Assembly (NCBI RefSeq): GCF_000219215.1
Contig: NC_015724.1
Location: 1 to 64,000, forward strand
DNA length: 64,000 nucleotides
Source of the DNA: Cupriavidus necator N-1
GTDB lineage: Bacteria > Pseudomonadota > Gammaproteobacteria > Burkholderiales > Burkholderiaceae
Reading direction: 5' to 3'
Shown: one piece after another, positions 34,417 to 43,552 of the stretch
Layout: every line of letters begins with the position of its first letter
Numbering within the stretch: the first letter of the stretch is position 1
Made by a program: the position numbers and the translations under genes
Notes under the pieces: generated by a model
Seen by the model: the letters and a program-made list of their open reading frames with translations, nothing else
What the model was told of the DNA's origin: nothing
Database searches by the model: none

Positions 34417-34617
34417 TCAGCGCCAGAGCCCAAGCCCGATGCCGCTGAACATCGCCACGAACAGCGACACCCGGAACAGCGCCGGATGCCACACCTGCCG
34501 ATAGAACCCAAGACGCGCCAGCAGCCGGTCGACCAGCAGGTACAGCAGCAGGCAGCCGATGAACACCGGCAGCAGCGACGGCATCAGGATGGAAGACAGT
34601 GCAATCTCACGCGGCAT
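34417..34617 (-). CDS. DUF1656 (AaeX-like) small membrane protein
   Basis: Membrane protein of 66 residues with two hydrophobic segments (LLPVFIGCLLLYLLVDRLL and LFRVSLFVAMFSGIGLGLW). DUF1656 proteins regularly sit between the FUSC pump and the HlyD adaptor in aromatic-acid efflux operons. Here it lies 18 bp after the outer-membrane factor gene and just before the adaptor. Its exact role is unknown. Confidence 0.88.
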   Translation of the reverse strand: MPREIALSSILMPSLLPVFIGCLLLYLLVDRLLARLGFYRQVWHPALFRVSLFVAMFSGIGLGLWR

Positions 34618-34635
34618 GGCGGGCTCCTCTCCGCA

Positions 34636-36114
34636 TTACGGCTGCTCCGCGACGGCGGTGGAGTCGAAGCCGCCGCCCAGCGCCTGCATCAGGAGCGCCC
34701 ACGCATCCAGCCGGGCGGCCTGCACCAGCGCCAGGCTGAATTGCTGGCGCCGCAACTCGTTGTCGGCGGCAAGGACATTGAGGTAGTCCGTGAAGCCGCT
34801 GCGATACCCACGCTCGGCCAGCCCGTACGCCTGCCTGGCTGAACGCAGCGCGTCCTGAATGCCGGCCTGTTGCTGCGTCAGCGACTGCAGCGAGATGACC
34901 TCGTCCGCCACGCTCTGGAATGCGGCCAGCACGGTTTTGTTGTAGGTCTCGACCGCGATATCGTAGTTGCGTGTTGCGGCGCCATAGTTGCCCTGCCGGC
35001 GGCCGCCGTCGAAGATCGGCAGGGAGATCGCCGCGCCCACGTTGTGCCCGATCGCATCCCTGTCGACAAAGGTGAAGAAGTTGCCGAACGCCGCAGATGC
35101 CAGGCCGATGCTCGCCACCAGATTGATGTTCGGGTAGAAGTCGGCCTTTGCGACTTTCATACCCTGCGCCGCCGCTTCCACGCGCCAGCGCTGCGCCACC
35201 ACATCCGGGCGGTGGCCGACCAGTTCCGCCGGCAGCGAGGCCGGCACGGCAATCGGCGCTTCCAGCACCAGGGCCGGGCGCGGCAGGCGATCGCCGGCGC
35301 CCGGGCCGTCGCCGCTCAGCACTGCGAGCTGGTTCTTCACGAGCGCGATGGCGCGCTCCGATTGCTGCACCTGTGCCTGCAGGGCGGGGATCGGCGTGTG
35401 TGTCTGGCTGAGCTCAAGTTCGCTTGCCAGACCACGGCTGGCCCGCTTGCGGATGATGTCGTAAATGCGGGTTTGCCGCGCTAGGTTGGCCTGGCTCACG
35501 TCGAGCAATGCATACTGCAGCGCCAGGTCGATGTAGGCGCGCACCACCGAGGTCTCCAGGCTCAGTTGCGCCATGCGTGCATCCGCCGCCGCTGCCTGCA
35601 CGTTGTCCAGCGCGCCCTGCAGCGCGGCACGGTTGCGCCCCCAGAGGTCGAGGTCGTAGGAAAGGTCGACGGCGAGATGGTTGTTCCAGGTGGTGTGGCC
35701 GCCCAGGGGCTGCGGCGTGGCCAGCCGCGGAAAGCGCGTGCGCCCGAAGGCACCGCCCGCATTGAAGTTGGGTTCGATGGCGGCACCCGCGATCTTTGCC
35801 TGCGACAGCGCCAGCTCGCTGCGCGCCTGCGCGATGCGCATGTCGGGCGATCCGGCTACCGCGTGCGCGACCAGGGCATCCAGGCTGTGGTCTCCCAGGC
35901 GCGTCCACCACGCCCGCTGTGGCCAGCCCGCGTCCTGCTGTGTGGCGCGCAGCGCCGAACCGGGATCGACGGTCGCTGCATCCACCGGCGTGGATGCGGG
36001 CACGATGCCGCCCGTATTGGCGCAGCCCGTCAGAAGGGCGAGGCAGGCGCCGGCCAGCAACAGGAACCGGCCTGCCACGGCGGCGCAGGATTGCGGCATT
36101 GCTTCAAGGCGCAT
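34636..36114 (-). CDS. Outer-membrane efflux lipoprotein, NodT family
   Basis: TolC-like outer-membrane factor of about 492 residues. The lipobox LLTGCANTG near residue 30 directs lipidation. Two OEP repeats follow, with WWTRLGDHSLDALVAHA at the start, NLVASIGL, and the family end region RGYRSGFTDYLNVLAADNELRRQQ (split here by text limits). It completes a tripartite pump with the FUSC protein and the HlyD adaptor. Its start at 36114 overlaps the FUSC gene; ATG 36099 is an alternative. Confidence 0.9.
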   Translation of the reverse strand: MRLEAMPQSCAAVAGRFLLLAGACLALLTGCANTGGIVPASTPVDAATVDPGSALRATQQDAGWPQRAWWTRLGDHSLDALVAHAVAGSPDMRIAQARSELALSQAKIAGAAIEPNFNAGGAFGRTRFPRLATPQPLGGHTTWNNHLAVDLSYDLDLWGRNRAALQGALDNVQAAAADARMAQLSLETSVVRAYIDLALQYALLDVSQANLARQTRIYDIIRKRASRGLASELELSQTHTPIPALQAQVQQSERAIALVKNQLAVLSGDGPGAGDRLPRPALVLEAPIAVPASLPAELVGHRPDVVAQRWRVEAAAQGMKVAKADFYPNINLVASIGLASAAFGNFFTFVDRDAIGHNVGAAISLPIFDGGRRQGNYGAATRNYDIAVETYNKTVLAAFQSVADEVISLQSLTQQQAGIQDALRSARQAYGLAERGYRSGFTDYLNVLAADNELRRQQFSLALVQAARLDAWALLMQALGGGFDSTAVAEQP

Positions 36115-38266
36115 CCGGTGTACCTGTCTCGTTGGTGGAAGAAGCGACGACCAGCGGCAGCGCATCGTCAAGCAGCGACAGCCGCATGGTGTGCAGGATG
36201 GCCCGTGCCTCGGCGGCCGGCCGGGATGCGTGGTCGACGGTCCAGCCGATGGCGTCTTCCATGGCTTGCAGCGCGCGTTCGAACCCTCGAGGCGAAGGCG
36301 CCAGGAACAGCGCGGAGATGGCCGCGAGCAGGTTCTCCTGCCGGCTTTCCCACGCGGCGGGACGGCTGCCCTGTGCCGTGGCCTCGCGCAGGGCGATCAT
36401 ACCGAGGCCGATTTCCAGCGCGGCGAACGCCCAGCCCAGCAGTTCGGCCTGGCCCGCCCGGCCTGCCGCCGGCCGCGAGCCGGCAAACTGGATGAAATCC
36501 CGGATATGGGTCTCAAAGTGCAGCCGTAGGCCCCCAAGGGGGGCACGGCAGATGTCAGTCGCCACCATTGTGCGCAACTGCTTCAGGTATTGCTCGGCCA
36601 GCCAGTGGCCGCCCTGCGGCACGATCGTGGCGAAGGCGAGCGAAGCGATGGCAATGCCCAGCAGGGTGGCGATGCCCGAGTCGAGATAGCCGGCGGGGTT
36701 GAAGACCATCGGATTGCTCAGGTTACCGAGAAAGCAGAAGTAGATGCCGAAGCCCAGGCCGATCGCCGCCCTTGGCGGGAAGGTCCCCACGTAGCTGCCC
36801 AGGGCGATGAACGGTGCCAGCGCTACCGCCAGTAGGAGGAATCCGTCGAGATGCGGCAGCAGGAAGAAGTTGAAGAACAGGCCCGCGAGCCACGCGAGCG
36901 CGCAGCCGATCAGCATCTGCCGCGCAATGGCGGTGGGCTGGGGCATGATCGAATACAGCGCGATGGCGATGGTGGCGGCAATGACGCCAGAGCTGCCTCC
37001 GGCCCAGCCCGACACGATCCACAGCCACGCGCTGGCCAGCACCGCGGCGGTGGCGCGCACGCCCGAGGCAAGCGCGAAGGCCCGGTTGGCCGGGTTGGCG
37101 CGCCGGCGGGCCTGCGCGCGCGGTCGCGGCGCTGACGCGACGCCAGGCGAGCGCAGCGCGAGGAAGTTGCCCGTATATGACAGCAGGTCGGCCACCGCAT
37201 CTCGCAACGCCGACGCGCCGGCCGCAAAGCGGTCGGTGGACAGCGGCGGCGCGTCGGACAAGGTAGCGCTGGCCGCGGCGATGTGCGATGGCAGCGCGGC
37301 GTTCAGGCCCAGGAGGTTGTCATGCAGCGTGCCGATCTCCGCCAGTTCAAGCCGCGTGCGTCCGGCCGTTGGGGGTAGCACGGCGGCAAGGCGCCCGAAC
37401 AGAGCGTCCAGCGCATCGCCCGCGCGGTGATCGACCGCCTTTGCCATGCGCGCCCTGAGCTGGTGGATGGTGTGGAAGCGGGCCAGCGCATCGAGGAAAT
37501 CATGGTTGAGCCGGATCATCAGCGCGTTGTTGGCACGCATTTCCGGGTCCTCGAATACCACGGCGCTGCGCAGGCTTTCCAGCTGCGCGCGTTCGCCGGC
37601 CAGGCGCAGGTGCAGCGCGCCCAGCCCGGCCGCGGTCTGCCTGCCTTGGAGGGCGTCGCGGATAAAGCCGGTGAAGGTGGCGATGTGCTGCTGCCCGGCC
37701 GCCAGCAGCATGGCCGCCACGCGCTGCGGGAAGACCAGGCCGCTCACCAGGCCCGCGCAGGCTATGCCGACCGAGACCTCGCTCAGGCTGACGACGACGT
37801 TTTCGAAGATGGCATAGGGGTTGGCGATGGACGGCACCGCGGCGATGCAGGTTGCATAGCCTGACAGGACGAAGCCATACGATTGGTAGTTCCGGTAGTA
37901 CGTCGCGCCGCACACGCAAAGGCCGATCCACATCGACAGGCCAAGCAGGAACAGCACGCGCTCTTGCGGAAATACAAAGAACAGCAACAGCGCGGCGAAG
38001 CTGCCCACCAGCATGCCGAGGGCGCGATAGAAGCCTCTGGCCAGTACCATGCCGCTGTGCTGGTGCATCATCAGAATGACCACCGAGACCATCGCCGTGC
38101 GCGGCGAGGCAAGCTCGAGCCGCATCGACAGCCACGTGGCAAGCAGCACCGCGGCGACGGTCTTCGAGGCATGGACCAAGCGCCCGCGATCGGCTTGCCA
38201 CCAGGCGCTGGCCGCGTCGGCAAGCCACGTGCGGACGGGCGCAATGGACTTGGCTGCGGCGGTCAC
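36104..38266 (-). CDS. FUSC-family aromatic-acid efflux pump (AaeB-like)
   Basis: Inner-membrane transporter of 720 residues, with two blocks of about six membrane helices (about residues 35-185 and 405-545) and soluble regions between and after them, as in the FUSC / p-hydroxybenzoic acid efflux family. The first block has ASPRTAMVSVVILMMHQHSG. It heads an operon with outer-membrane factor, DUF1656 and adaptor genes, and should export aromatic acids or other pathway intermediates. A 254-bp divergent region separates it from the pirin gene. Confidence 0.92.
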   Translation of the reverse strand: MTAAAKSIAPVRTWLADAASAWWQADRGRLVHASKTVAAVLLATWLSMRLELASPRTAMVSVVILMMHQHSGMVLARGFYRALGMLVGSFAALLLFFVFPQERVLFLLGLSMWIGLCVCGATYYRNYQSYGFVLSGYATCIAAVPSIANPYAIFENVVVSLSEVSVGIACAGLVSGLVFPQRVAAMLLAAGQQHIATFTGFIRDALQGRQTAAGLGALHLRLAGERAQLESLRSAVVFEDPEMRANNALMIRLNHDFLDALARFHTIHQLRARMAKAVDHRAGDALDALFGRLAAVLPPTAGRTRLELAEIGTLHDNLLGLNAALPSHIAAASATLSDAPPLSTDRFAAGASALRDAVADLLSYTGNFLALRSPGVASAPRPRAQARRRANPANRAFALASGVRATAAVLASAWLWIVSGWAGGSSGVIAATIAIALYSIMPQPTAIARQMLIGCALAWLAGLFFNFFLLPHLDGFLLLAVALAPFIALGSYVGTFPPRAAIGLGFGIYFCFLGNLSNPMVFNPAGYLDSGIATLLGIAIASLAFATIVPQGGHWLAEQYLKQLRTMVATDICRAPLGGLRLHFETHIRDFIQFAGSRPAAGRAGQAELLGWAFAALEIGLGMIALREATAQGSRPAAWESRQENLLAAISALFLAPSPRGFERALQAMEDAIGWTVDHASRPAAEARAILHTMRLSLLDDALPLVVASSTNETGTPDAP

Positions 38267-38520
38267 GGTCGCGTGCGGATGATGCGCCCGAGGGCGTTGC
38301 GCAAGGGACGCGCGTTGAAATTGCGCCGCATGGACACGATGGGTGAAGTATGTTTTTCTGTTGCTGCGACGGCGTGATCATAGTTCAGGAAACCCTCGGC
38401 GGGCGTTCGGTCGGAGGAAACATGGTGTTCGGTGTCGCATCGCTACCGGCTGCGCCGGCCACCCGGTAATCTGGTCCGCCTCCCCACCAGCGCGCCGTCG
38501 TCAGCGGCAAGGAGTACATC

Positions 38521-39480
38521 ATGAGCAACACCATGGCGGAAGCCACGGCTTCGCTGTCGAGCGACTGTGCGCCTTGCCCCGGTAAGCCGGTCTTGGAGCG
38601 TATCCCGACGCGCCCGGCGGAGGTCGGCGAAGGCCTGGTCATCCACCGTGCCTTGCCCAACCGGCAGCGGCGCATGGTTGGCGCGTGGTGCTTCCTTGAC
38701 CATGCCGGGCCGATCGAATTTCCTGACGGCCAGGGGCTGAACGTGGGGCCGCATCCACACATCGGTCTGCAAACCTTTACCTGGATGATCGAGGGTGAGG
38801 TGCTGCACCGCGACAGCCTCGGTTACGAGCAGCTGGTCAGGCCGGGGCAGGTCAACCTGATGACGGCGGGCAACGGTATTGCCCATGCGGAGCATTCGGT
38901 AGGCACCGGCGGCCGTTTGCACGCCGCCCAGCTCTGGATTGCACTTCCGGAAGACAGGCGGCACATGGCACCGGCATTCCAGAACTATCCGGACCTGCCG
39001 AGCGTGACGTCGGGCGGGTTTGACATCACTGTGCTGGCAGGAACAGCGTTCGGCCAGACCTCTCCCGTGGCCGTGCACTCGCCGCTGGTCGGCATGGACC
39101 TGGCGACCGGGCAGGCCGCCAGCACGGCTGTTCCCGCCGATCCTGCCTTCGAATACGCGGCGCTCACGCTGAGCGGTGAGGCGGTAGTTGAGGGCGAGGT
39201 GCTGGGTCCTGACACGCTGCTCTACCTCGGTACCGGACGACAGCAGATTGCAGTGCGCAGCGATGGGGCGGCCGAATTGCTGCTGATTGGCGGGGTCCCG
39301 TTTGGAGAGGGGATCGTGTTGTGGTGGAACTTCGTTGCGCGCAACGCGGCTGAGATAGAGGCCGCCACGCATGACTGGAACAGCGGCTCCAGCCGATTTG
39401 GCGAAGTTGCCGGGGATGTCGGTGCACGCCTGGTTGCGCCTGACGTGACGGGCATGCACCTCAAACCGCAGCGGCGCTGA
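38521..39480 (+). CDS. Pirin family protein 2
   Basis: Bicupin protein of 319 residues. The metal-binding first cupin shows GPHPHIGLQTFTW and HAEHS after GQVNLMTAGNGIA; the protein is longer than pirin 1 and diverged from it. It is divergent from the FUSC efflux operon, so it may share its promoter region and regulator. An extended N-terminus with CAPCPGKP (two Cys) is unusual, but may only be a loose start. It may act as a quercetinase-like dioxygenase or a redox-sensitive regulator. Confidence 0.9.
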   Translation: MSNTMAEATASLSSDCAPCPGKPVLERIPTRPAEVGEGLVIHRALPNRQRRMVGAWCFLDHAGPIEFPDGQGLNVGPHPHIGLQTFTWMIEGEVLHRDSLGYEQLVRPGQVNLMTAGNGIAHAEHSVGTGGRLHAAQLWIALPEDRRHMAPAFQNYPDLPSVTSGGFDITVLAGTAFGQTSPVAVHSPLVGMDLATGQAASTAVPADPAFEYAALTLSGEAVVEGEVLGPDTLLYLGTGRQQIAVRSDGAAELLLIGGVPFGEGIVLWWNFVARNAAEIEAATHDWNSGSSRFGEVAGDVGARLVAPDVTGMHLKPQRR

Positions 39481-39497
39481 AGCCTGGTCGCCGCGTA

Positions 39498-39525
39498 CCG
39501 GGGCCGCATGCAAGTGCGGGCCCGG
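39498..39525 (+). terminator. Hairpin after pirin 2
   Basis: CCGGGGCCGCA and TGCGGGCCCGG pair with one mismatch around TGCAAG, 18 bases after the stop of the pirin gene. It is followed by TGATTTTC. Probable intrinsic terminator. Confidence 0.6.
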
Positions 39526-39651
39526 TGATTTTCACGTCGCATCACTCTCCCCACCCATCTGGGCCGGATGGCCGTTCCCCGCCCGTTGCCGTGCTTTACG
39601 GCATTCGGACGCCGGTCTGCGACCGATGTCCATAGATATGCAAAACTTGTT

Positions 39652-39678
39652 TTTATATATTTTATTGGCTAGTATAGC
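39652..39678. promoter_or_regulatory. AT-rich promoter/operator of the extradiol cluster
   Basis: The stretch TTTTATATATTTTATTGGCT and the following AGTATAG is strongly AT-rich in a GC-rich background. Its TGGCTAGTAT core matches the TGGCTACTAT core at 43515-43530 before the cluster's GntR gene. It is a likely binding site for that regulator and about 80 bp upstream of the dioxygenase start. Confidence 0.55.
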
Positions 39679-39756
39679 TTCCAAACCGAAGCCAGACGTG
39701 CGTGCAGGGTAGGGCAGGCACCGCGCGGCAAGTCATAAGAACGACAGGAGACGAGG

Positions 39757-40707
39757 ATGAATACGAACGGAGCACAGCCAGGCACCGCTGCAGCCGGTCC
39801 GAGGTACGCGGTCCACTCGATCGACCACTATGCACTCGAAGTGCCGGACCTGGCCGTGGCAGAGCACTTCCTCGATGCATTTGGGCTGACGCTACGCCAC
39901 AACGCGGGCTGGCTCGAAGCCTATGCCACGGACGGGCATTGCTGGGCGCGCTTCCATGAAGGCGAGCACAAGCGACTGGCCTATCTGAGCTTCAATTGCT
40001 ATGCCGAAGACCTGGCGGGCATCCGCCAGCAACTGGCCGATGCCGGCGCGGCGTTCGTAAATGACGCACCCCATGGACAGGCCGGAGGCATCTGGTTCTT
40101 CGATGCCGACGGCAATCTCGTACAGGTCAAGGCCGGCCCGAAGACGTCGCCCGATGCCAAGATCAAGGCCGGGCTGGAAAGCACGCCAGCCGGGCAGCGC
40201 GGCGCCCTGGTACGCAGCCAGGTGCAGAAGGTACATCCGCGCCGGCTCTCGCATGTGCTGCTGTTCTCGCCCAACGTGCCGAACTTGGTTGCGTTCTATC
40301 GCGACGCACTAGGGCTGCGCTTGTCTGACCGCTCGGCCGATATCATCGCCTTCACCCATGCCCCGCACGGCTGCGATCATCACTTGCTGGCATTGGTGAA
40401 GAGTTCCGCCAAGGGCTGGCACCATGCCGCCTGGGACGTGGCCAGCGTAAACGAGGTGGGGCAGGGCGCGGCCCAGATGGCCAATGCTGGCTACACCCGT
40501 GGCTGGGGCACCGGGCGCCACGTACTGGGTTCGAACTACTTTTTCTATGTGCTGGATCCCTGGGGCTCGTTCTGCGAGTTCTCGGCGGATATCGATTACA
40601 TCCCCGCGGGCCACGACTGGCCCACAGGCGACTTTGCGCCGGAGGACTCCCTCTACCAGTGGGGGCCCGACGTGCCCGACTACTTCATCCGTAATACGGA
40701 AGCCTGA
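39757..40707 (+). CDS. Extradiol ring-cleavage dioxygenase (VOC superfamily)
   Basis: Type I extradiol dioxygenase of 316 residues with two glyoxalase-type modules. The Fe(II) ligands in the second module appear as His in RRLSHVLLF, His in GWHHAAWDV and Glu in GSFCEFSADID. It should cleave a catechol next to the hydroxyl pair. The following FAH-type hydrolase and phenol-hydroxylase-type monooxygenase make a mono-hydroxylate, cleave, hydrolyse pathway. GGAG upstream supports the start. The natural substrate is not identifiable from sequence. Confidence 0.88.
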   Translation: MNTNGAQPGTAAAGPRYAVHSIDHYALEVPDLAVAEHFLDAFGLTLRHNAGWLEAYATDGHCWARFHEGEHKRLAYLSFNCYAEDLAGIRQQLADAGAAFVNDAPHGQAGGIWFFDADGNLVQVKAGPKTSPDAKIKAGLESTPAGQRGALVRSQVQKVHPRRLSHVLLFSPNVPNLVAFYRDALGLRLSDRSADIIAFTHAPHGCDHHLLALVKSSAKGWHHAAWDVASVNEVGQGAAQMANAGYTRGWGTGRHVLGSNYFFYVLDPWGSFCEFSADIDYIPAGHDWPTGDFAPEDSLYQWGPDVPDYFIRNTEA

Positions 40708-40742
40708 GGCGCTGGCGCGCAGCGGCGTTTTGCATTTCCTTT

Positions 40743-40760
40743 CTGAAAATATATTTTCAG
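40743..40760. promoter_or_regulatory. Perfect 18-bp palindrome before FAH gene
   Basis: CTGAAAATATATTTTCAG is fully symmetric and AT-rich. It lies in the 107-bp gap between the dioxygenase and the FAH-type hydrolase genes. It could be an operator for a second promoter or an mRNA-processing hairpin. Confidence 0.65.
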
Positions 40761-40814
40761 TTGATCTTTATATCGTAGGCCGACGGGCTGCGATCATTCC
40801 CCGGAGCTTGAAGC

Positions 40815-41678
40815 ATGAAACTTGCAACCTTTTTGCTGGATGGCCGTGCGCGCGTTGGCGTGGTGTCTGCAGATGGTGTACTGGCCCTGCCTGAAGCGGC
40901 GGGCAACGATGTCTGCGCGCTGGTTGCCGTTGGCACGGACAGCGAGCGTTGGCGTGCCCTGTACGCACAGGCCACGCCGGTGGCCGACGCTGACAGCCTG
41001 ACATGGCTGCCGCCCGTGGGCCGTCCGCCCAAGATTCTGTGCGTGGGGCTGAACTATGCCGACCACACCAAGGAATCGCCTTACGAGCAGCCGGACTATC
41101 CGACACTGTTCTTGCGCGTGGCGACCAGCCTGGTGGGCCACAATGGCGCGATCGTGCGGCCGCTGGTTAGCGACTCGCTCGACTACGAAGGCGAGCTGGC
41201 CGTAATCATCGGCAAGGGCGGCAGGCATATTGCCAGAGAGGAAGCGCTGGGCCACGTGTTCGGCTACTCGATCTTCAATGATGGTTCGGTGCGCGAATAC
41301 CAGTTCAAGTCGCCGCAATGGACGGTGGGCAAGAACTTCGATGCCACCGGCGGGTTCGGCCCGTTTGTGGTCACCGCCGACGAGCTGCCGCCAGGCGCGG
41401 CGGGCCTGCAATTGGAAACAAGGCTCAACGGCCAGATGGTGCAGTCGGCCAGTACCTCGGACATGTTGTACGACGTGGCTTCTCTGATCGCGATCATCAG
41501 CGAGGCGATCACGCTCGAGCCGGGGGACGTCATCGTGGCCGGCACGCCGTCGGGCATCGGCTGGGCGCGCAAGCCGCAGCTGCTGATGCGCCATGGCGAC
41601 GTGTGCGAGGTATCGATCGAAGGCATCGGCACGCTGTCGAACCCGATCTTCGACGAATCCGCACCGCAAGCCAGATAA
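40815..41678 (+). CDS. Fumarylacetoacetate hydrolase-family protein
   Basis: FAH-superfamily enzyme of 287 residues. The family core is KILCVGLNYADHTKE, then DYEGELAVIIGKGGRHI with the metal-binding Glu residues, then TGGFGPFVV and GTPSGIGWARKP. In meta-cleavage pathways such enzymes act as hydratase, isomerase/decarboxylase or hydrolase on the ring-opened dienoate. It lies between the extradiol dioxygenase and the flavin monooxygenase on the same strand and is probably the step after ring cleavage. Confidence 0.9.
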   Translation: MKLATFLLDGRARVGVVSADGVLALPEAAGNDVCALVAVGTDSERWRALYAQATPVADADSLTWLPPVGRPPKILCVGLNYADHTKESPYEQPDYPTLFLRVATSLVGHNGAIVRPLVSDSLDYEGELAVIIGKGGRHIAREEALGHVFGYSIFNDGSVREYQFKSPQWTVGKNFDATGGFGPFVVTADELPPGAAGLQLETRLNGQMVQSASTSDMLYDVASLIAIISEAITLEPGDVIVAGTPSGIGWARKPQLLMRHGDVCEVSIEGIGTLSNPIFDESAPQAR

Positions 41679-41710
41679 GGCCGCATCTCTGCCATTCGAG
41701 GAGACAGAGC

Positions 41711-43486
41711 ATGAAGACCATCGAAGTACCCGTCCTCGTGGTGGGCGCCGGGCCCGCAGGCCTGACCACAACTGCGCTGCTGGCAACCTACGGCGTGCGT
41801 ACTCTGACCATCACCAAGTACCAGGGCACTGCCAATTCGCCGCGCGCCCACATCACCAACCAGCGCACCATGGAGGTGTTCCGCGATCTGGGCATTGAGG
41901 ACCGCGTGCTGGCGCTGGCGACACCGAACGCGCTGATGAGCAACAATGTGTGGGCCACCAGCTTTGCCGGCACGGAAATCGCGCGGCTGCAGACGTGGGG
42001 CAGTTCTGAGCAGCGCAAGGCCGACTATGCGACGGCCAGCCCGTCGCCGATGTGCAACGCGCCGCAGCATCTGCTGGAGCCGGTGCTGCTGGATTGCGCC
42101 CGCGAGCGCGGCGCGGAATTCCTCTTCAACACCGAACTGACGCAAATCTCGCAGACCGCGGATGAGATCATGGCCCTGCTGACGGACCGCATCACGGGCG
42201 AAATCACGCAGGTAAAGGCGCGCTATGTTGTGGGCGCGGACGGTGGCGCCAGCACGGTGGTGCCGCAGTGCGGCTTCGAGATGGAAGGCCAGATGGGGCT
42301 CGGGGCAGCGGTCAACTGCTGGCTAGAGGTGGATCTTGCCAAATTCTGCGAGCATCGTCCTGGCGTACTGTACTGGATGACCCAGCCGGGCAACGACTAC
42401 TGGGTGGGTAGCGGTACGTACATCTGCGTGCGGCCGTGGAATGAATGGGTGCTGCTCTTCATGTACGACCCGGCACGGGGCGAGCCCGACCTCAGCGAAG
42501 AGGCTGTAATCCGACGCGCGCGGGCAACCATTGGTGACGACTCGCTGCCCATCCGGGTGAAGGCGGTCAGCAAATGGCAGATCAATCATGTCGCGGCGAA
42601 GGACATGCGCAAGGGCCGCGTGTTCATCGCCGGAGACGCTGCCCACCGGCATCCGCCCGCCAACGGGCTCGGCACCAATACGTCGATCCAGGACGCGTTC
42701 AACCTGGCCTGGAAGCTTGCGCATGTAATCCGCGGAAACGCTGACGACAGCCTGCTCGACACCTACTCGGCCGAGCGCCAGCCGGTGGCGCGACGCGTGG
42801 TTGACCGGGCGATGCAGTCGGTCCGCAACATGCTGCCGATTGCCAAGGCGCTCGGGTTTGAGCCTGGCCAGAGTGAAGCGCAGGGCTGGCAGAACGTTGA
42901 CGAACTCTTCGGCGATACTGAGCGGGGCCGCGAGCGGCGCCGTGCCTTGGAGGAGGCGGTCAGGCTGCAGAATTACCAGTTCAACTGCCACGGCGTGGAA
43001 ATGGGGCAGGTCTATGCTTCGGATGCCGTGGTGTCCGATGGCCGGCCCCGGGATCCCTACACGCGGGACCCGGATCTCTACTATCACCCGAGCACTTCGC
43101 CAGGTGGTGTCGTTCCTCACGCATGGCTGGAGCTTAGCAAGGAGCGGGTCTCCACCCTGGACCTGGTGGGGCACGGTCGCTTTACGTTGCTTACCGGTGT
43201 CGGTGGCGCTGGCTGGCGTCGCATTGCCGCAGACGTGTCAGCCGCGCTCGATATCGACATCGAAGTCGTCAGCATCGGGGGGCCGAACTGCGATGCACAC
43301 GACGTCTATGGCACCTGGAGCGAACTGCGCAGCATCTCGGATTCCGGCGCGATCCTGGTGCGGCCGGATCGATTTGTCGGCTGGCGGCGGGAGAATATCG
43401 ATGCGCATGCGGCGCAGGCGCTGGAACATGCGATCCGGGACATACTCGGCCGGCCCGACCAAGCCGGCCGCCGCCAGGCCGCGTAG
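41711..43486 (+). CDS. FAD-dependent aromatic monooxygenase (TfdB / phenol hydroxylase type)
   Basis: Flavoprotein hydroxylase of 591 residues. The FAD-binding VVGAGPAGLTT starts near residue 9; DG motif VVGADGGAST lies around residue 180; GDAAHRHPPANGLGTN binds the FAD ribityl chain. The C-terminal thioredoxin-like domain is present. It resembles 2,4-dichlorophenol 6-monooxygenases (TfdB) and other phenol hydroxylases, and should make the catechol for the extradiol enzyme. GAGGAGA ten bases before the ATG is a strong ribosome site. The substrate and chlorine tolerance are not known. Confidence 0.9.
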   Translation: MKTIEVPVLVVGAGPAGLTTTALLATYGVRTLTITKYQGTANSPRAHITNQRTMEVFRDLGIEDRVLALATPNALMSNNVWATSFAGTEIARLQTWGSSEQRKADYATASPSPMCNAPQHLLEPVLLDCARERGAEFLFNTELTQISQTADEIMALLTDRITGEITQVKARYVVGADGGASTVVPQCGFEMEGQMGLGAAVNCWLEVDLAKFCEHRPGVLYWMTQPGNDYWVGSGTYICVRPWNEWVLLFMYDPARGEPDLSEEAVIRRARATIGDDSLPIRVKAVSKWQINHVAAKDMRKGRVFIAGDAAHRHPPANGLGTNTSIQDAFNLAWKLAHVIRGNADDSLLDTYSAERQPVARRVVDRAMQSVRNMLPIAKALGFEPGQSEAQGWQNVDELFGDTERGRERRRALEEAVRLQNYQFNCHGVEMGQVYASDAVVSDGRPRDPYTRDPDLYYHPSTSPGGVVPHAWLELSKERVSTLDLVGHGRFTLLTGVGGAGWRRIAADVSAALDIDIEVVSIGGPNCDAHDVYGTWSELRSISDSGAILVRPDRFVGWRRENIDAHAAQALEHAIRDILGRPDQAGRRQAA

Positions 43487-43514
43487 TTCCTGCAGTGGGC
43501 CTCGCAAAATATAT

Positions 43515-43530
43515 AATAGTGGCTACTATT
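43515..43530. promoter_or_regulatory. Predicted operator of the GntR gene at 43553
   Basis: AATAGT-GGCT-ACTATT is a perfect 6-bp inverted repeat 23 bp before the GntR start, within an AT-rich island. Its core is shared with the promoter region at 39652-39678, which fits autoregulation plus control of the catabolic genes. Confidence 0.65.
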
Positions 43531-43552
43531 TATCATCCAGCGAGGCCGTACC

